Origin: Isochrysis galbana | Taxonomy: Eukaryota; Haptophyta; Isochrysidales; Isochrysidaceae | Assembly (NCBI GenBank): GCA_018136815.1 | Contig: CM030937.1 | Coordinates: forward strand, 690,553 to 754,552 | DNA: 64,000 bases | Direction: 5' to 3' | Part shown: positions 30,501-40,860 of the stretch, piece after piece | Layout of the letters: every line of letters starts with the position of its first letter | How positions within the stretch are numbered: the first letter of the stretch is position 1 | The notes under the pieces: model-generated | Databases searched by the model: none | What the model was told of the DNA's origin: nothing | What the model saw: only the letters and a program-made list of their open reading frames with translations | Made by a program: the position numbers and the translations under genes

Positions 30501-32225
30501 CCGGTTGTTCATGCCGTCTTCTGCCCATCGGATGAGGTCGCTACCAGTCCATCTTCTCTGCCCAGACTGCCGTCGCCACGGCCACCGCCCTTCTCCATAT
30601 CGTCAACGCTCGACAAGACGTTGGACGATACACAGCTTGAAGCAGTCGCATTGGCACTCGACACCTCTCGCGCTCTAGTTGCAGTCCAAGGCCCACCGGG
30701 TACGGGCAAGACGGGCGTTGTAGTCGAAGTGGCGCGTCAGGCCGTTGCACGTGGCGAGCGGCTCCTATTATGTGCCCCTTCTAACTTGGCAGTTGATGGT
30801 CTCGTACTGCGCCTAGTGGCGGCCGACGCGTCGCTTCGCTTGGTTCGGGTGGGCAACCCGGAGCGTTTAGATGCTACGGCGCTCGAGCTGACGCCGGCAG
30901 CGCTTGCAAAGGCTGCGGAGGCAAACCTTCGTGCGGAGGTGGAGCGCGTAACAGCACTCCTAGCATCAGAGCGCAAACGCGGCGGCAATTCGAAGAAGAT
31001 ACAGCGGGCGCAACAACGTCTACGGCAGGCTCAGTTGATGCTCAAAAAAACTATTGCGAGGGGCGAGGCGGTAAGTGGGAGGGTGGGCGGGGGATGCTAC
31101 GCCAAGATAAGGCTGCGTGAACCCGAACTTTCAGGCCATTTTTGGTGTGCCCCCTTGGTTGGCCATTTCTCCTCGTCTTCCCGTGCGCCTACGCACCTGA
31201 CACAGCCCCACATGACACCATACCGACCCGAGTTCACCTGGTCCCCGCAGGGCGCGATTGCTGGGGCACAAATTGTATTATGCACTGCCACTGCATCATC
31301 GGAGTCGGCCATCGTGTCGCTGCCGCCATTCGACCTCTCCATCCTTGACGAGGCTGGCCAAGCCACTGCGCCAAACGCTTGGTTGCCACTTCTTCGCTCG
31401 AGGCGTGCCGTCCTCGTCGGCGACCCGATGCAGTTACCACCGACGTTGCTGTCCCCGGAGGCAGCTCGACGCGGGCTTGCGACCTCGTTGATGGAGTCGT
31501 TCATGGCGACGGCACCCGACGCTTGCCAACTTTTAGAGACTCAGTACCGCATGCACGAGGTTATTTGCTCGTGGGCGTCTCAGGCCATGTATAAAGGGTC
31601 TCTACGCGCGGCGCCGGGTGTGTCGCAGCATACGCTGGCTGACCTGCCAACCGCCGAGAGCAACGAACTGACGAGGGCGCCGATCCTCCTCCTAGACACT
31701 CCTGCGCCGTCTGGGAGAGCGGGCAATGAAATGCGCCGCGTCGATGGCGCCGTCACCAACGCTGCTGAAGCGGAGGCGGCCGTCGATCACGTGCGTGCTC
31801 TCGCTGCGGCCGGAGTGCCTGTTGCTTGTATAGCCGTGCTCTCGCCATATTCCGCCCAGGTCGAACTCATACGCGTTGCGCTCAGCGCGGCGAATCTGGA
31901 AGCCGTCGAGACTGCGACCGTCGACGGGTACCAAGGCCGCGAGTCTGACGCAATCGTGCTATCGCTGGTACGGTCCAACCCTCGAGGTTCCGTTGGCTTT
32001 CTTGGCGACGAACGGAGGCTGAATGTTGCTATCACCCGTGCCAGGCGCCATTTGGCGATCGTATGCGACGCCTCCACATTGAAGCGCAAACCTTTCCTCC
32101 GACAGCTCTTGGAGTACATTGCTGTGCGTGGTCAATGGAAGAAGAAAATGCCATTTTCATCAAGAGGCTCTATCGTGTCAAATGATTACACCTTGGAGCC
32201 ACCAACCGTCTCGGAAGTAAATTAG
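27567..32225 (+). CDS. SF1B helicase of the SMUBP2/Upf1 group with a plastid-type signal
   Basis: Five exons join in frame: 27567-28000, 28145-28826, 28972-30219, 30387-31070, 31251-32225 (1340 residues; introns 144, 145, 167 and 180 bp, all GT-AG). Helicase motifs: Q-like LDDTQLEAVALAL, I GPPGTGKT (890-897), Ia APSNLAVDGL, II DEAGQ (D1049), III VGDPMQLPP, IV QYRMHEVI, V DGYQGRESDAIVLSLVRSN, VI LNVAITRARRHLAIV. The 1B-like region (LKVRNVQLTSGQIVLTLSAL, then GVVSRQSKYSIGIVLEDE) matches the SMUBP2/IGHMBP2 layout. The family unwinds DNA/RNA 5'-3' with ATP. Residues 1-17 (MLLLLLQLALLPLQHSL) are a signal peptide followed by an R-rich stretch, so plastid targeting is likely; a chloroplast relative exists in Arabidopsis. 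Residues 190-330 are disordered. The 30220-30386 intron is the least certain: it has a competing open frame. Confidence 0.85.
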
Positions 32226-32900
32226 CACGGCGACCCTTGCCGAGCGTCACTGCGGCGTGACCGATGACTGAGTGGCGTGGACGGCGTGGGGAAAGTATTC
32301 GAGGCCCAAGGAAGATTGCAGGCAGTACCATCTTTCCTTGTGTGTATGGCTTCGCGCCGCCTAAGTCACAGCCGCTAGATCTCCCCCCCCCCCCCCCCCC
32401 CCTCTTTCCCACGCTCGCCGGACGGCCGCACGTTGGCCGCTGATCCACGATCTACAAGCACGGAGATGTGCGTTGCGCTCTTCTCCACCCAACCCATTGT
32501 CTTCTCAATCGCACCCATTATCTTCTGTATCGTACCTTTCATCGTTCGGTATCTCCTCCTATTGGACGTCTTCAGCTTAGTTTTACGGCATCAGCCCCTC
32601 ACGTCGCGATTTCGTACTCACGAGAACAAGCACACGTGGGCGCATGATGTCACGTACTACGGCGTTAGGTCGATTGGGACGTTAGGCGCTGAATATCAAT
32701 GAGCGGGAGAGACGCCGCGCATGTGCGTTGAATACGTCGCTTACAATGTGCGTGCGCGAGGGTGGTGGTGTACGTGCATGTGTGGTACTTTGCCGCCGGT
32801 GTTGCCATTCAACCGCCTCGCTTCCCAATTTGTGAATGCTCGAGTGTTGGGCACTTGTGTATTTGAGTTGTTGTGGGAGTGGTGGAGTGGATGTGGGTGC
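32226..32900. other. Intergenic, nothing recognised
   Basis: A run of about 19 C at 32384-32402 (G-quadruplex-capable on the other strand) and GT-rich DNA near 32720-32900. No gene supported. Confidence 0.4.
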
Positions 32901-32969
32901 GTGTGGGCCTGTCAATGAGGGGAGGACTTCATGGACACCAGGGGTCGCGGAGGGGCGGGCACATATGGC

Positions 32970-33301
32970 GAGGGAGGCTGGGCGCCGGCGAGCACATCGC
33001 CGGTGCTGACATGGCATGGGGCGCAGCGCGGCCAGACAGATCCAGACCCCTGCAGACGCTGGCTACTAACACTAGCGGCCCCAAAGGCGTTCCTTACGTC
33101 CATAAAAAGGTCCGTGGACAAAATACTGTGGACAAACGCGAACACGGGGCGCAACCCCCAATGAATCAAGCACCCGGAACTCCCGCTAAAAAGCGATTCC
33201 GACACAAAGAACCCCAGCTAGGGCGAGGTCTCCTAGACTCGGACGATCACATGTCACATGAAAGCCCTTCAAGTCAAATGGATCCTCAATACCTCAACTA
33301 A
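32970..33301 (+). pseudogene. Fragment of an unidentified, possibly mobile-element, protein
   Basis: The plus frame ending at 33301 contains GVPYVHKKVRGQNTVDKREH, then PPMNQAPGTPAKKRFRHKEP and ends QMDPQYLN. It is hydrophilic and basic with ordinary codon use, and sits directly against a family C repeat at 33296. No domain recognised. It may be the C-terminus of a gag/ORF1-like protein. Confidence 0.25.
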
Positions 33302-33930
33302 TTTTACAGTCAGTTGCCATGGAGCGCGCCGGCGCGCTTCCCTTCTCCTTCGCCCCCCCCCCCGCCGAGGGCGCCCCCGCAGTCCCGATGGAGCAGTTGC
33401 TGGCGAAGCGCGAAGCAAGCGACCGCGTCCACCAGCAAAGGCCGAAAAAAATCTGAGAAGGACGCCTGGCACGCACTACCGTTCCGCCGCCGCCACTGCC
33501 CTTGATTTCCCTTCGCTCGAACCTACTTTTATAAGTGGGGGTCAATGGGGGCCTCGCGCCCCCCTCTCTCCATTGCGGACACCCCCCGGGGTGGGCCCGT
33601 ACATTCAACCCCAGCCCCTGCCCTCTGGCAGGGGCAGGGCACTCATCAATACAGCCCAGACCCCTAGTGGGCGCGGGCCGCGAGCCGCACTCCCAGGCCC
33701 GCATGGGCCTGCTCTCGTACTGACTCCCCCCCCCATCCCTGGTCGCCAGGCAGACAGGGGCCTCCGGGCGGCACCCAAGGCCAGCGAGGCGAGCGAGGGA
33801 GAGGCAGGGGGGGCCAGGGGCTGAGCCCCAGCCTCCACTGCCCCCTGAGCTGCCCTTGCTGGCCCTCTGGGCGCCCCTGAAGGACCTCTGAGAGCAGGCC
33901 ATGGCGCGCCGCATGGCGACGCGCCGCAGG
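33294..33930 (+). repeat. Family C module joined to family B repeat
   Basis: 33296-33470 repeats the CAACTAA..AGTTGCCATGGAGCGCGCC module, but the frame is broken after MERAGALPFSF. 33530-33930 carries family B blocks (GGGGTCAATGGGGGCCTCGCG, GAGGCGAGCGAGGGAGAGGCAGG, CCCCCTGAGCTG). A hairpin CCCCTGCC/GGCAGGGG lies near 33614-33633, like that at 1029-1058. Confidence 0.55.
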
Positions 33931-34255
33931 GACCGGGGCGGAAGAGAATGGAACGAGGGAGAGGGGGGGATTTGCACCCCCCCCGATGGAGTGTGGTGAG
34001 AAACGAGCCCCGTTTGCGTTAGCAAACGGGCGAAGGGGGGCGGCTGGCGACAGGAGAGGCGAGAAGAAGGGAGTGGCTCAAGACGTCCCTGTGGCAGGTA
34101 TCGGGGGGCGCAGACATTTATTTCTTCGAGGACCGCTCGCGGCGCGAGCTGTAAGGGCCGTTCTCCTTTTTTGACGAGAGGTTCCTCCCCCCCCCCCGGT
34201 GCTTTTTCCCGGAGAGTCGGCCGGCGTCGACCGGACCGCCTCAATGGGTTTTCCC
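33931..34255. other. Intergenic, repeat-like
   Basis: Purine-rich, with C and G runs. No gene or matched repeat seen. Confidence 0.35.
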
Positions 34256-34259
34256 TCAT

Positions 34260-34430
34260 TTTAACTTGTGGGGAGTTAGAATGGGAGCCGGAGGCCTGCG
34301 AGGGGGGAGATGTGGAAGGGTGCATAGGAGTATGTATCTGTGACAACAGCACGCGCCAAGGTGTACGGGCAGGTGCGCTGAGGGCTGTCGTGTTAGTACC
34401 GGGCTAGTGAGAGTAGTGGTACTAATGCTC
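34260..34430 (+). repeat. Dispersed repeat family D, copy 2
   Basis: Same landmarks in the same order as the minus strand of 8735-9010 (TGCGAGGGGGGAGA, GTGTACGGGCAGGTGCGCTGA, GTTAGTACCGGGCTAGTGAG, TGGTACTAATG). Shorter inside than the 8.7-kb copy. Confidence 0.6.
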
Positions 34431-34913
34431 AGATAGATTGGTCTTGATTTCCCTTCGCTCCACCTCCTCCCCTTCCCCCCTTCGTTCCTTTTTCTTTGGT
34501 TTCCGGGTTGCGGCCCAGGTACACTACCATCATCTACCATGGGCCCGGTTGGGATTCCGTGGGTTTTGGGCACAGGCTTTTTGGTATTAGTTTGTCGATT
34601 TTCTAGGTGGTCCAGGCGAGTCTGCTATTGGTCCTAGTGTGGACAATTCTCCCGGGTCGAGCGAGTACCCGGGTGTTCTGGGTGTGTGCGTATGTCGCGT
34701 GTCGTGTAGTTTTTGTTCGTTTATGATTTCAGTCGCACCAGGGTTTGAAATTTGCTTTATAGGCAATATATATGCATTATGGGGCGTCGGGGCTCTAATT
34801 TAATATATGTCTAGGCACTAGGCACCTTTTAAATGAAAGAAGCACATCTCTCAGTGGGAGCGACGCCCAATTCGGCTCGTGTGAGCCGCCAAAGCGCCGA
34901 GCGTGCCGAGCGT

Positions 34914-35022
34914 GTGCTAGGGAGGAGACCAGAAGCGTTCATTTACCCCCCATCTGCTAGCACCTTCCGTTGTTTGTTGTCACCTGGAGGTTACTCGACT
35001 CGACTCGACTCATCACGTGGTG
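34914..35022 (+). repeat. Dispersed repeat family E, copy 1
   Basis: GGAGACCAGAAGCGTTCATT, CCCCATCTGCTAGCACCTT and TCACCTGGAGGTTACT recur in this order at 39085-39195. A (CTCGA)3-4 microsatellite sits at its right end. Confidence 0.6.
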
Positions 35023-35320
35023 GAGACGGAGGACGGAGGTGGTCGGAGTGGAGGAGAAGATGGAGGAGGTGGCGATGGCGGTGGGGACGGAGGACGGAGG
35101 TGGTGGAGAAGGCGGTGAGGACGGAGGAGGGAGGGATGGCGGTGAGGACGGAGGCGGTGGGTGTGGAGGAGAAGATGAAGGAGGTGACGATGGCGGCGAG
35201 GACGGAGGTGGTGGAGAAGGCGGTGAGGACGGAGGAGGCGGGGGTGTGGAGGAGAAGTTGGAGGAGGTGGCAATGGCGGTGAGGACGGAGGAGGGGGGGA
35301 TGGCGGTGAGGATGGAGGCC
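35023..35320 (+). repeat. GGAGGTGG/GACGGAGG minisatellite
   Basis: Degenerate tandem repeat of units such as GAGGACGGAGGTGGTGGAGA with a ragged 30-40 bp period, purine-rich on the plus strand. Its translations are Gly/Glu or Arg/Trp low-complexity, and I do not call them genes. Confidence 0.6.
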
Positions 35321-35466
35321 CCGTCTTCCGTCTTTTGTCAGACCGGATGACTCCTTCGGACGAGGATTCTGAAAAGGCCGGGAGACTCTCCGAGCCGCTT
35401 TCGCCGGGGCTTTCCGCTCACGGTCAAAAATGCCCCCCCCCCCCCATATTAGTACTTAAAGAGCCC

Positions 35467-36218
35467 AACTAAGTTTATACTTGGTTGCCCCATGGGGGGG
35501 CACGAGCCCCCCCCTCTCTCCACTCCTCCCCTGCCATGGGGGAGGAACCACCCATGCTCCTGGCACGCCTGATGGCTTGCCAGGAGCAGAATGCCCTGCT
35601 GGCCCACTCTCTCACTGGCAGGCTTGCCTGCCTCGCGCGTCCTGGCCTGTCGTGGCCAGCCCATCGCTCCAACCCCCCCTGCCCCCCTGTTCGACAGGCA
35701 GACAGGTGCAGATTGGGGACCCCTGAGGCACAGGAGCGCCAGCGAGGGAGAGGCAGGGGAGGCCAGGGCCCAGCCCCAGCCTCCTCTGCCCCCTGAGCTG
35801 GCCTCCAGGGGCCTCCAGGGGTCGCCAGGGGCAGCTGCAGGCCTGCCGCAGGCGCGCCATCGCGCGCGCCTGCAGGAGAGGGGAGAGAGAGCGCGGAGAA
35901 GGGGGTGGGCGGAGCGAGAGCTCCGCTCACCGGAAAATAGGTAAGTCCCGCACCTGTTTACAGGATAAGTCGGGACCGAGGCCGCCGCCAGCCCGGTAGG
36001 CGTAGGAGGAAGGGGGGAACGGATCGCCGGGGGGGGGCGCGGGCCACCGACCATATCTAAGCCCTTTTCCCCTATCCCCCTAGTAGTGCACGGGGGGAGT
36101 CGCCTGATGGCGGGGGGGAAAGGGCCGGGGGAGTGGGGGTGTAGAAAGTTTCCTACGTGAGTAGAAAGTAGAGGCTGCACGGTCGCGTGTGCGGTGAGAC
36201 TATTAAGAAATTAATTGA
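35467..36218 (-). mobile_element. SINE-like retroelement with 17-bp target-site duplication
   Basis: The 752-bp unit is flanked by exact copies of TAGTACTTAAAGAGCCC (35450-35466 and 36219-36235). Read on the minus strand it starts ...TTAATAGTCTCACCGCAC and ends in the hairpin-forming CAACCAAGTATAAACTTAGTT. The same two ends recur in other copies (start at 960, 13908, 59808; end at 5268, 6895, 60085). No long frame is convincing, and there is a short GC-rich body with internal repeats. A long, exact duplication is typical of target-primed reverse transcription (non-LTR machinery), so this is most likely a non-autonomous element moved by a LINE. The 3' hairpin may be its recognition signal, which is inference. 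Confidence 0.75.
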
Positions 36219-36239
36219 TAGTACTTAAAGAGCCCCGTT

Positions 36240-36400
36240 TGACCGTTTGACCGCCCTAGTATTTGGCCAGAGACCAAATACATATGTATTTGGTTGTATT
36301 TGACGCGCGTCTTGGGTTGTAGGCCTCGAATGTATTTGAATAAATGTGTTTGACCGGAGGCCAAATACATATGTATTTGGCTGTAGGAGTATTTGCAGGC
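36240..36400. repeat. Paired 20-bp perfect palindromes
   Basis: CCAAATACATATGTATTTGG occurs at 36274-36293 and again at 36361-36380. The stretch between is rich in TATTTG/CAAATA half-sites. Each is a perfect palindrome centred on CATATG. Confidence 0.8.
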
Positions 36401-36599
36401 CCCAGCCCCGTATTTCCCATCCAGGGTGTAATCGTGCAGCAAGAGCGGCGAGCAGTAGACGGAGCCGTTGATGTTTGATGTTCGCGAGCCCCTGGCGAAA
36501 TAAAAATGTCTCCGGCCCCCCACCTCCTAGAAGTAAATAAGGCCAAGTAAACTCTACTCTATCCTCCCCCGCTCTCCTTGATGAGAGTAGCGAGCGAGC

Positions 36600-36880
36600 G
36601 TCTCTCCCGCGCGCCCCCGCCTGGGTCTGGCTGCGCTCGGCTCCCTCCCCCTCATCGTCCCCCTCGTCCTCGCCCTCTGCGCCCCTTCCCCCCCCCTCCC
36701 CCCCCTCCACCTCCCTTCCACCTCCCCCCGTCTCCCCCATCCCTTTCTCTCCCCCTCCCGCTCTCCCTATCTCACTCATCCGCTCACTCTCCCTCCTAAA
36801 CACGTCCACCTTCCGCCCCACCCGCCCTCCACAGTCCCCCTTCCCGGTCTTTCGTGCCCTCTCCCGTGCTCTTTCACGCT
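36600..36880 (+). promoter_or_regulatory. C/T-rich leader of the 36888 gene
   Basis: Pyrimidine-rich plus strand ending within 10-40 bp of the ATG at 36888, as at other gene starts. Confidence 0.4.
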
Positions 36881-36887
36881 GGTTCAA

Positions 36888-37234
36888 ATGCTCGGCCAGC
36901 GCGATGGGCCCGTGACGGCGCCGTCTGGCGTGTGTGAGGGTGCTGATCTCCGCGCTGAGCTCCGTGCGCTCAAGCCACTGCTCACGCTCGAGTGCGGTGC
37001 CGGCCGGCCCAATGGTGTGCTGAAGGCAGTCAACCAGAGCTTCTGCATCGCCGACGAAGGCGACCAAGATGGAGAAGATCCCGAGCCGTGCTACCTGCTA
37101 GGAGCAGAGCTGTCGAAGACATCAGCCATGCACGCGCTCGATGCGCTTGCACTTCCGCCTAGCGGGTGGATTGATCCTGACCGCCACTTACCCGCTTTCC
37201 CCGTATTTGGCATGCTGTCGCCCTCGTGTTGGAG
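36888..37234 (+). CDS. Hypothetical protein, probable first exon
   Basis: The ATG at 36888 follows the CT-rich leader. The frame gives about 115 residues with an ordinary mixed composition: a helix-like ADLRAELRALKPLLTLECG, then VLKAVNQSFCIADEGDQDGE and PPSGWIDPDRHLPAFPVFGM. It runs into TGG AG|GTAAGC, a good splice donor at 37235, so the in-frame stop just after may be intronic. I recognise no family. Downstream exons were not resolved. Confidence 0.4.
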
Positions 37235-38720
37235 GTAAGCTGATGATCAAGCCCTGCCGCTAGTGTACGTGCCATCTCACAGCACTGAGTGATTCACCTC
37301 GAATGTCGTCACATGCAATCATATCAAACTGCTTGTGAGACTTCGCCCAAGGTGCACCAGTTTCAAGTAATGGGCTCCCCAACCCACGCCTTGACGAAGG
37401 CAGTGAATGCATGTCCTGACCCTATCGTGGCAGATATGCTCGCGTGGAGCGCCGGAAGACGGGTCGTCTACGGCTTGCGCCGCCGTCATTGCATTTGGCT
37501 CATTTGTCTGGGGAAGCCGCACAGCGATGGATGCACCCAGCAAATTCTCGGGTTCGCTCGGGCCTAAGAATTGTGCTGCGCTCCTCCTGCTTGCCCTTCT
37601 TGCTGGACAGGTTTCCCACACGGCTCTCGGCCGGCCGGATGCGACGTGACACAATATCGACCACAATTACCAAACTCCAGGGCAACGTCCTCTCGCCTGC
37701 AGAAGAGAGGACACTTGTGGTGGTGGCTCGAGTGGTTGTGGACCCAAAAGCCACCGCCACGTTGATGATGGCTAGAGAAAGGCATCCACATGCGCTCTCA
37801 CCCATCGTGCTTCTATCGCGGGTGAGCCCATAAATATTCTTCACCCTGTCACCACCTCATGCTTGTGACGCAAGGTGCGGAACGGCGTTCACAGGTCCAG
37901 CTTGCGCGTGCGCGCGCAATACCGCTCCAAACTCATGTTGGTATCCGCTGCCTCTCACACGCAGGAGGCGGATGTCGCCTCGGACACGGCTGCGTCGATG
38001 TTTGGGATAGTCCCAGGAACACGAAGACATATGCCTCTGCGCAGCTCCCGTCGTTCGTTGTCCCCGGCAGGATTGCTCCTGCTCATCCACACCGTTATAA
38101 TTGGCGCAAATGTTCTGGTTGCGGTACGCATCTCCCCGTTGATATATCACGGGCCCTCAACCCTCAGCCACAAAGATGTGACGATTGACAAGCTGTTGAC
38201 GACCTTACTGTCCCTACCCTCTTCTTGAGTAGATTCGAGGGATGCTCATTTGGCAGATGGTGCAGCGTTTCCGAGTTGTGGAATGGATACATCGAATCCA
38301 GCCACATATGCCCACCACAATACGAACCGTTAGGCTTTGGAACCTCTTCGTGAGCGGCGTTTGCTTTCCGTTCCGTGCCGTAACTGTACTGCCAGGCGCG
38401 AGAAGAGTCGGCATAATTGCTCGGAACGCTTGGGTCGGCCTCAGGGGCACACTAGCGGCAGTACGATCGTGGCGTGTCCATATGCAGCGCCGACTTCCTT
38501 CACCTGCGGGATACCCTAGTGCACAAGGCGCTTCTCTAGCAATGTGAACAATGAGTGGGCGGGCCGAAGGAAAGAGACACACGTTGCTTGCCACATTGAC
38601 ATTCTTAGATGTAGGTGGGTGTGCCATTTGACAAGGCGATGGCATTGTCGGCAAGAATGCGGTGCTGAGAACTTCCAAGTTCGATATGCCGCTGGGGCGT
38701 GCGCATCAGAATCAAGGGCA
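37235..38720 (+). other. Possible further exons, unresolved
   Basis: Several short plus-strand frames look protein-like: KLQGNVLSPAEERTLVVVAR near 37680-37830, a Cys-bearing NWRKCSGCGTHLPVDISRAL near 38090-38170, and LTRRWHCRQECGAENFQVRY near 38620-38690. Acceptor-like pyrimidine/AG sites exist but I cannot assign phases. It may be a Cys-rich multi-exon gene or decayed DNA. Confidence 0.2.
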
Positions 38721-38721
38721 A

Positions 38722-38965
38722 TAGTAGGTTTACGTTTAAAAAAACATCTGAAGATTCTGGGCTACACACCTACTAAATTTGGGACTCCTCCTCGCTACTA
38801 ACATCGCCCTTATCTCCCCTCCCTTCACCTCTTCCCCTGCCCCCCTTCTCCCCTTCTTTCCTTTTTCTTCGCGGTTTCTGGGGTCCGGCCTCGGTGCGCT
38901 ACCTGAGGCCTGGTTCGGAATAGTAGGTTTACGTAGGTTGTCTAGGGGGGGAAACATCTGAAGAA
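38722..38965 (+). repeat. Direct duplication with ATCTGAAGATTCTGGGCTA terminus
   Basis: ATAGTAGGTTTACGT...AACATCTGAAGATTC (38724-38757) recurs as ATAGTAGGTTTACGTAGG...AACATCTGAAGAATC (38919-38965), about 195 bp apart. The CTGAAGATTCTGGGCTA motif is the same terminus seen in family C copies. Confidence 0.5.
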
Positions 38966-39084
38966 TCCGCTACCACTCTAGAGTGCCACTCTACCGACAC
39001 CTCCCTTTAAGGATAAAGGTACCCAGCTTTATAGGACGAGTCCTACAATGTAGGACGACGTTGTGAACTATCAAGACACGGTTC

Positions 39085-39195
39085 AATCTAGGAATGGGAG
39101 ACCAAAAGCGTTCAATTATCCCCATCCCTGCTGACACCTTTCATTGTCACCTGGAGGTTACTTGAGTCAACTTGACCCTTCACATGTTGAAACAC
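39085..39195 (+). repeat. Dispersed repeat family E, copy 2
   Basis: GGAGACCAAAAGCGTTCAAT, CCCCATCCCTGCTGACACCTTTC and TCACCTGGAGGTTACTTGAG match 34914-35022 in order. Confidence 0.6.
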
Positions 39196-39199
39196 ACAC

Positions 39200-40050
39200 G
39201 TGGTCTGACTCCATTCACTCGATTTGGGGCAGGGTGGATATATCGTTGAAATCACGATATCTCATGATATCCCATGTTGGTTTTCCCCTCCAAAGAAAAT
39301 TGATCGAATTCCTTTGAAAGCGATCGTTTTTTTTTTGTCAAGAGCCTGGTGCGCGCTTTCAGAACTGCCCCCTCTCCCTCCGCACTCGCCACTTCTCCCG
39401 CGCATTCTGACACCCCGCGCATTTCGACACTGCCGCCCCACCCCGCACGGCCCCCCTCGCCCGCCGCTCATTGACGCCACCTTCTTCTCCCTCCCTTCGG
39501 CCTCGCCGCGCCGCTTCCCCTCTCGCCGCCGCGCTTCCTCTCTCTCCACTGTGCGCTCTCCGCCCCTCTGCTCTTGCCACCCGCCTCCCTCGCCTCGCGT
39601 CGTTCTCTTCCAACAGCAGTGTCCGTCTTGGTCACCAGGGTACAGAACCCCCCGTCTTGTTCTGCCCCCTCACCTCTCTTGTGACACATCACCACAGCTC
39701 ATTCGTGCGCGCGCGCCCGCCGCCGGTGAGGGCCAACCCGCTACACCAGCCCGCTTCCTTCTTTTCTACGGGTGTGTGTGTGTGTGGGGGGGGGGGGTTG
39801 GCGGCCCGGTCGCACCACCATCCCGCTCCTCCCTTCACCAGTACCGTCTCCTCCAGAGCACTGTGTTCCTGGTTGCCGTTTGTCCTCCCCTCTTTGCTCT
39901 CCTTTCTTCCTTGCTCTGTTCCCACCCTCCACCTCTCTTCTCGCGACCTCCCGTAGGCGCCCTCGTTGCCCCAGTACCGGCGGGTGAACACAGTCCAGTG
40001 TTCCCTCCATAACGTGCTCCTCCATCTCTACTGGGGAGCGAAGTGTGAGT
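39200..40050 (+). other. C/T-rich intergenic or leader
   Basis: Pyrimidine-rich from 39360 to 40010 on the plus strand, with a GTGTGTGTG(G)n run at 39770-39798. The long plus frame 39224-40012 is Pro/Ser/Leu low-complexity and not called. Confidence 0.4.
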
Positions 40051-40051
40051 T

Positions 40052-40603
40052 ATGGGTTCGTCGTGCACCATCCGCTTACTCTGTGACACCCACCCCGACT
40101 TCTGCAGCCTTCTCCCGACCACCGTGGGTGAGAAGGGAGTGGACTGCTGCCAGAGCATGCTGACCCGCCTCACCAAGGTGAGAGGTATCGGGTTTGCCAA
40201 ACTGGACGGGTTCAAGACGTGCGGCCTGTTCCTCACCGAGTTTGTGGTACCCCGGATGGCGATCACCTGCAAGGACTCCGCGTTGCTCTGTGTACCGATG
40301 ACCGATCTCCTCAACGAGAGGGTCGACGACTTGGAATACCACCCCCTCCTCCCCGGTGACTTTGAGGAGGTCGTCGATGTGGACGCCGATTTGAGGCTTG
40401 CGTTGAGCGAATTCACCGACTTTCACGGCATCATGATCATCATCGGAGTCCTTGAAGATGGCATGCTGGCGGTAGGCCAGCTGGTGATAGGGAGGCACAA
40501 GGAGTCCGATGGCTTATGGAGGGCGTTGTTCGCAGAAGACAGGTCGCGGCGGAGGTATCAAGGCACTCTCCGGTCGCGACTGCACCAACAGGCGACGTGG
40601 TGA
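40052..40603 (+). CDS. Hypothetical protein
   Basis: 183 residues. The ATG at 40052 follows the CT-rich stretch. Composition is that of a folded protein: hydrophobic and acidic blocks such as GFAKLDGFKTCGLFLTEFVV, CVPMTDLLNERVDDLEYHPL and FHGIMIIIGVLEDGMLAVGQ, with seven cysteines in the first half. I recognise no family. The overlapping minus-strand frame (39835-40416) is Ser/Arg-rich and looks like its shadow. It could be one exon of a larger gene. Confidence 0.4.
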   Translation: MGSSCTIRLLCDTHPDFCSLLPTTVGEKGVDCCQSMLTRLTKVRGIGFAKLDGFKTCGLFLTEFVVPRMAITCKDSALLCVPMTDLLNERVDDLEYHPLLPGDFEEVVDVDADLRLALSEFTDFHGIMIIIGVLEDGMLAVGQLVIGRHKESDGLWRALFAEDRSRRRYQGTLRSRLHQQATW

Positions 40604-40860
40604 TGTATTGCACCGTGGGCGGACAGGTCACTGTTCACATCACTGAACTCCAACCAGACCTCGTCAGACATCTGTGCTATGCTCATAGACGATAGTGATT
40701 CCACGGAACGCTTCCTTTTTCCTAGCAGCCCATTCACGACATCTTGGGGATCCCTTTCGCCCATAGGAAGCGCTCGTGGTACTAGGAAGATTAGATTATA
40801 TTAATCCTGTCACGAAATACCTAGGCCTACAGGCTTTGGCCATGCGTAAAAGCTAACGTT

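Noticed and set aside
33294-34352. 352-codon minus-strand frame
   Set aside because: Spans two repeat families and has no recognisable domain.
36225-37067. 280-codon minus-strand frame
   Set aside because: Shadow of the CT leader and first exon of the 36888 gene; covers palindromes and the edge of the SINE-like element.
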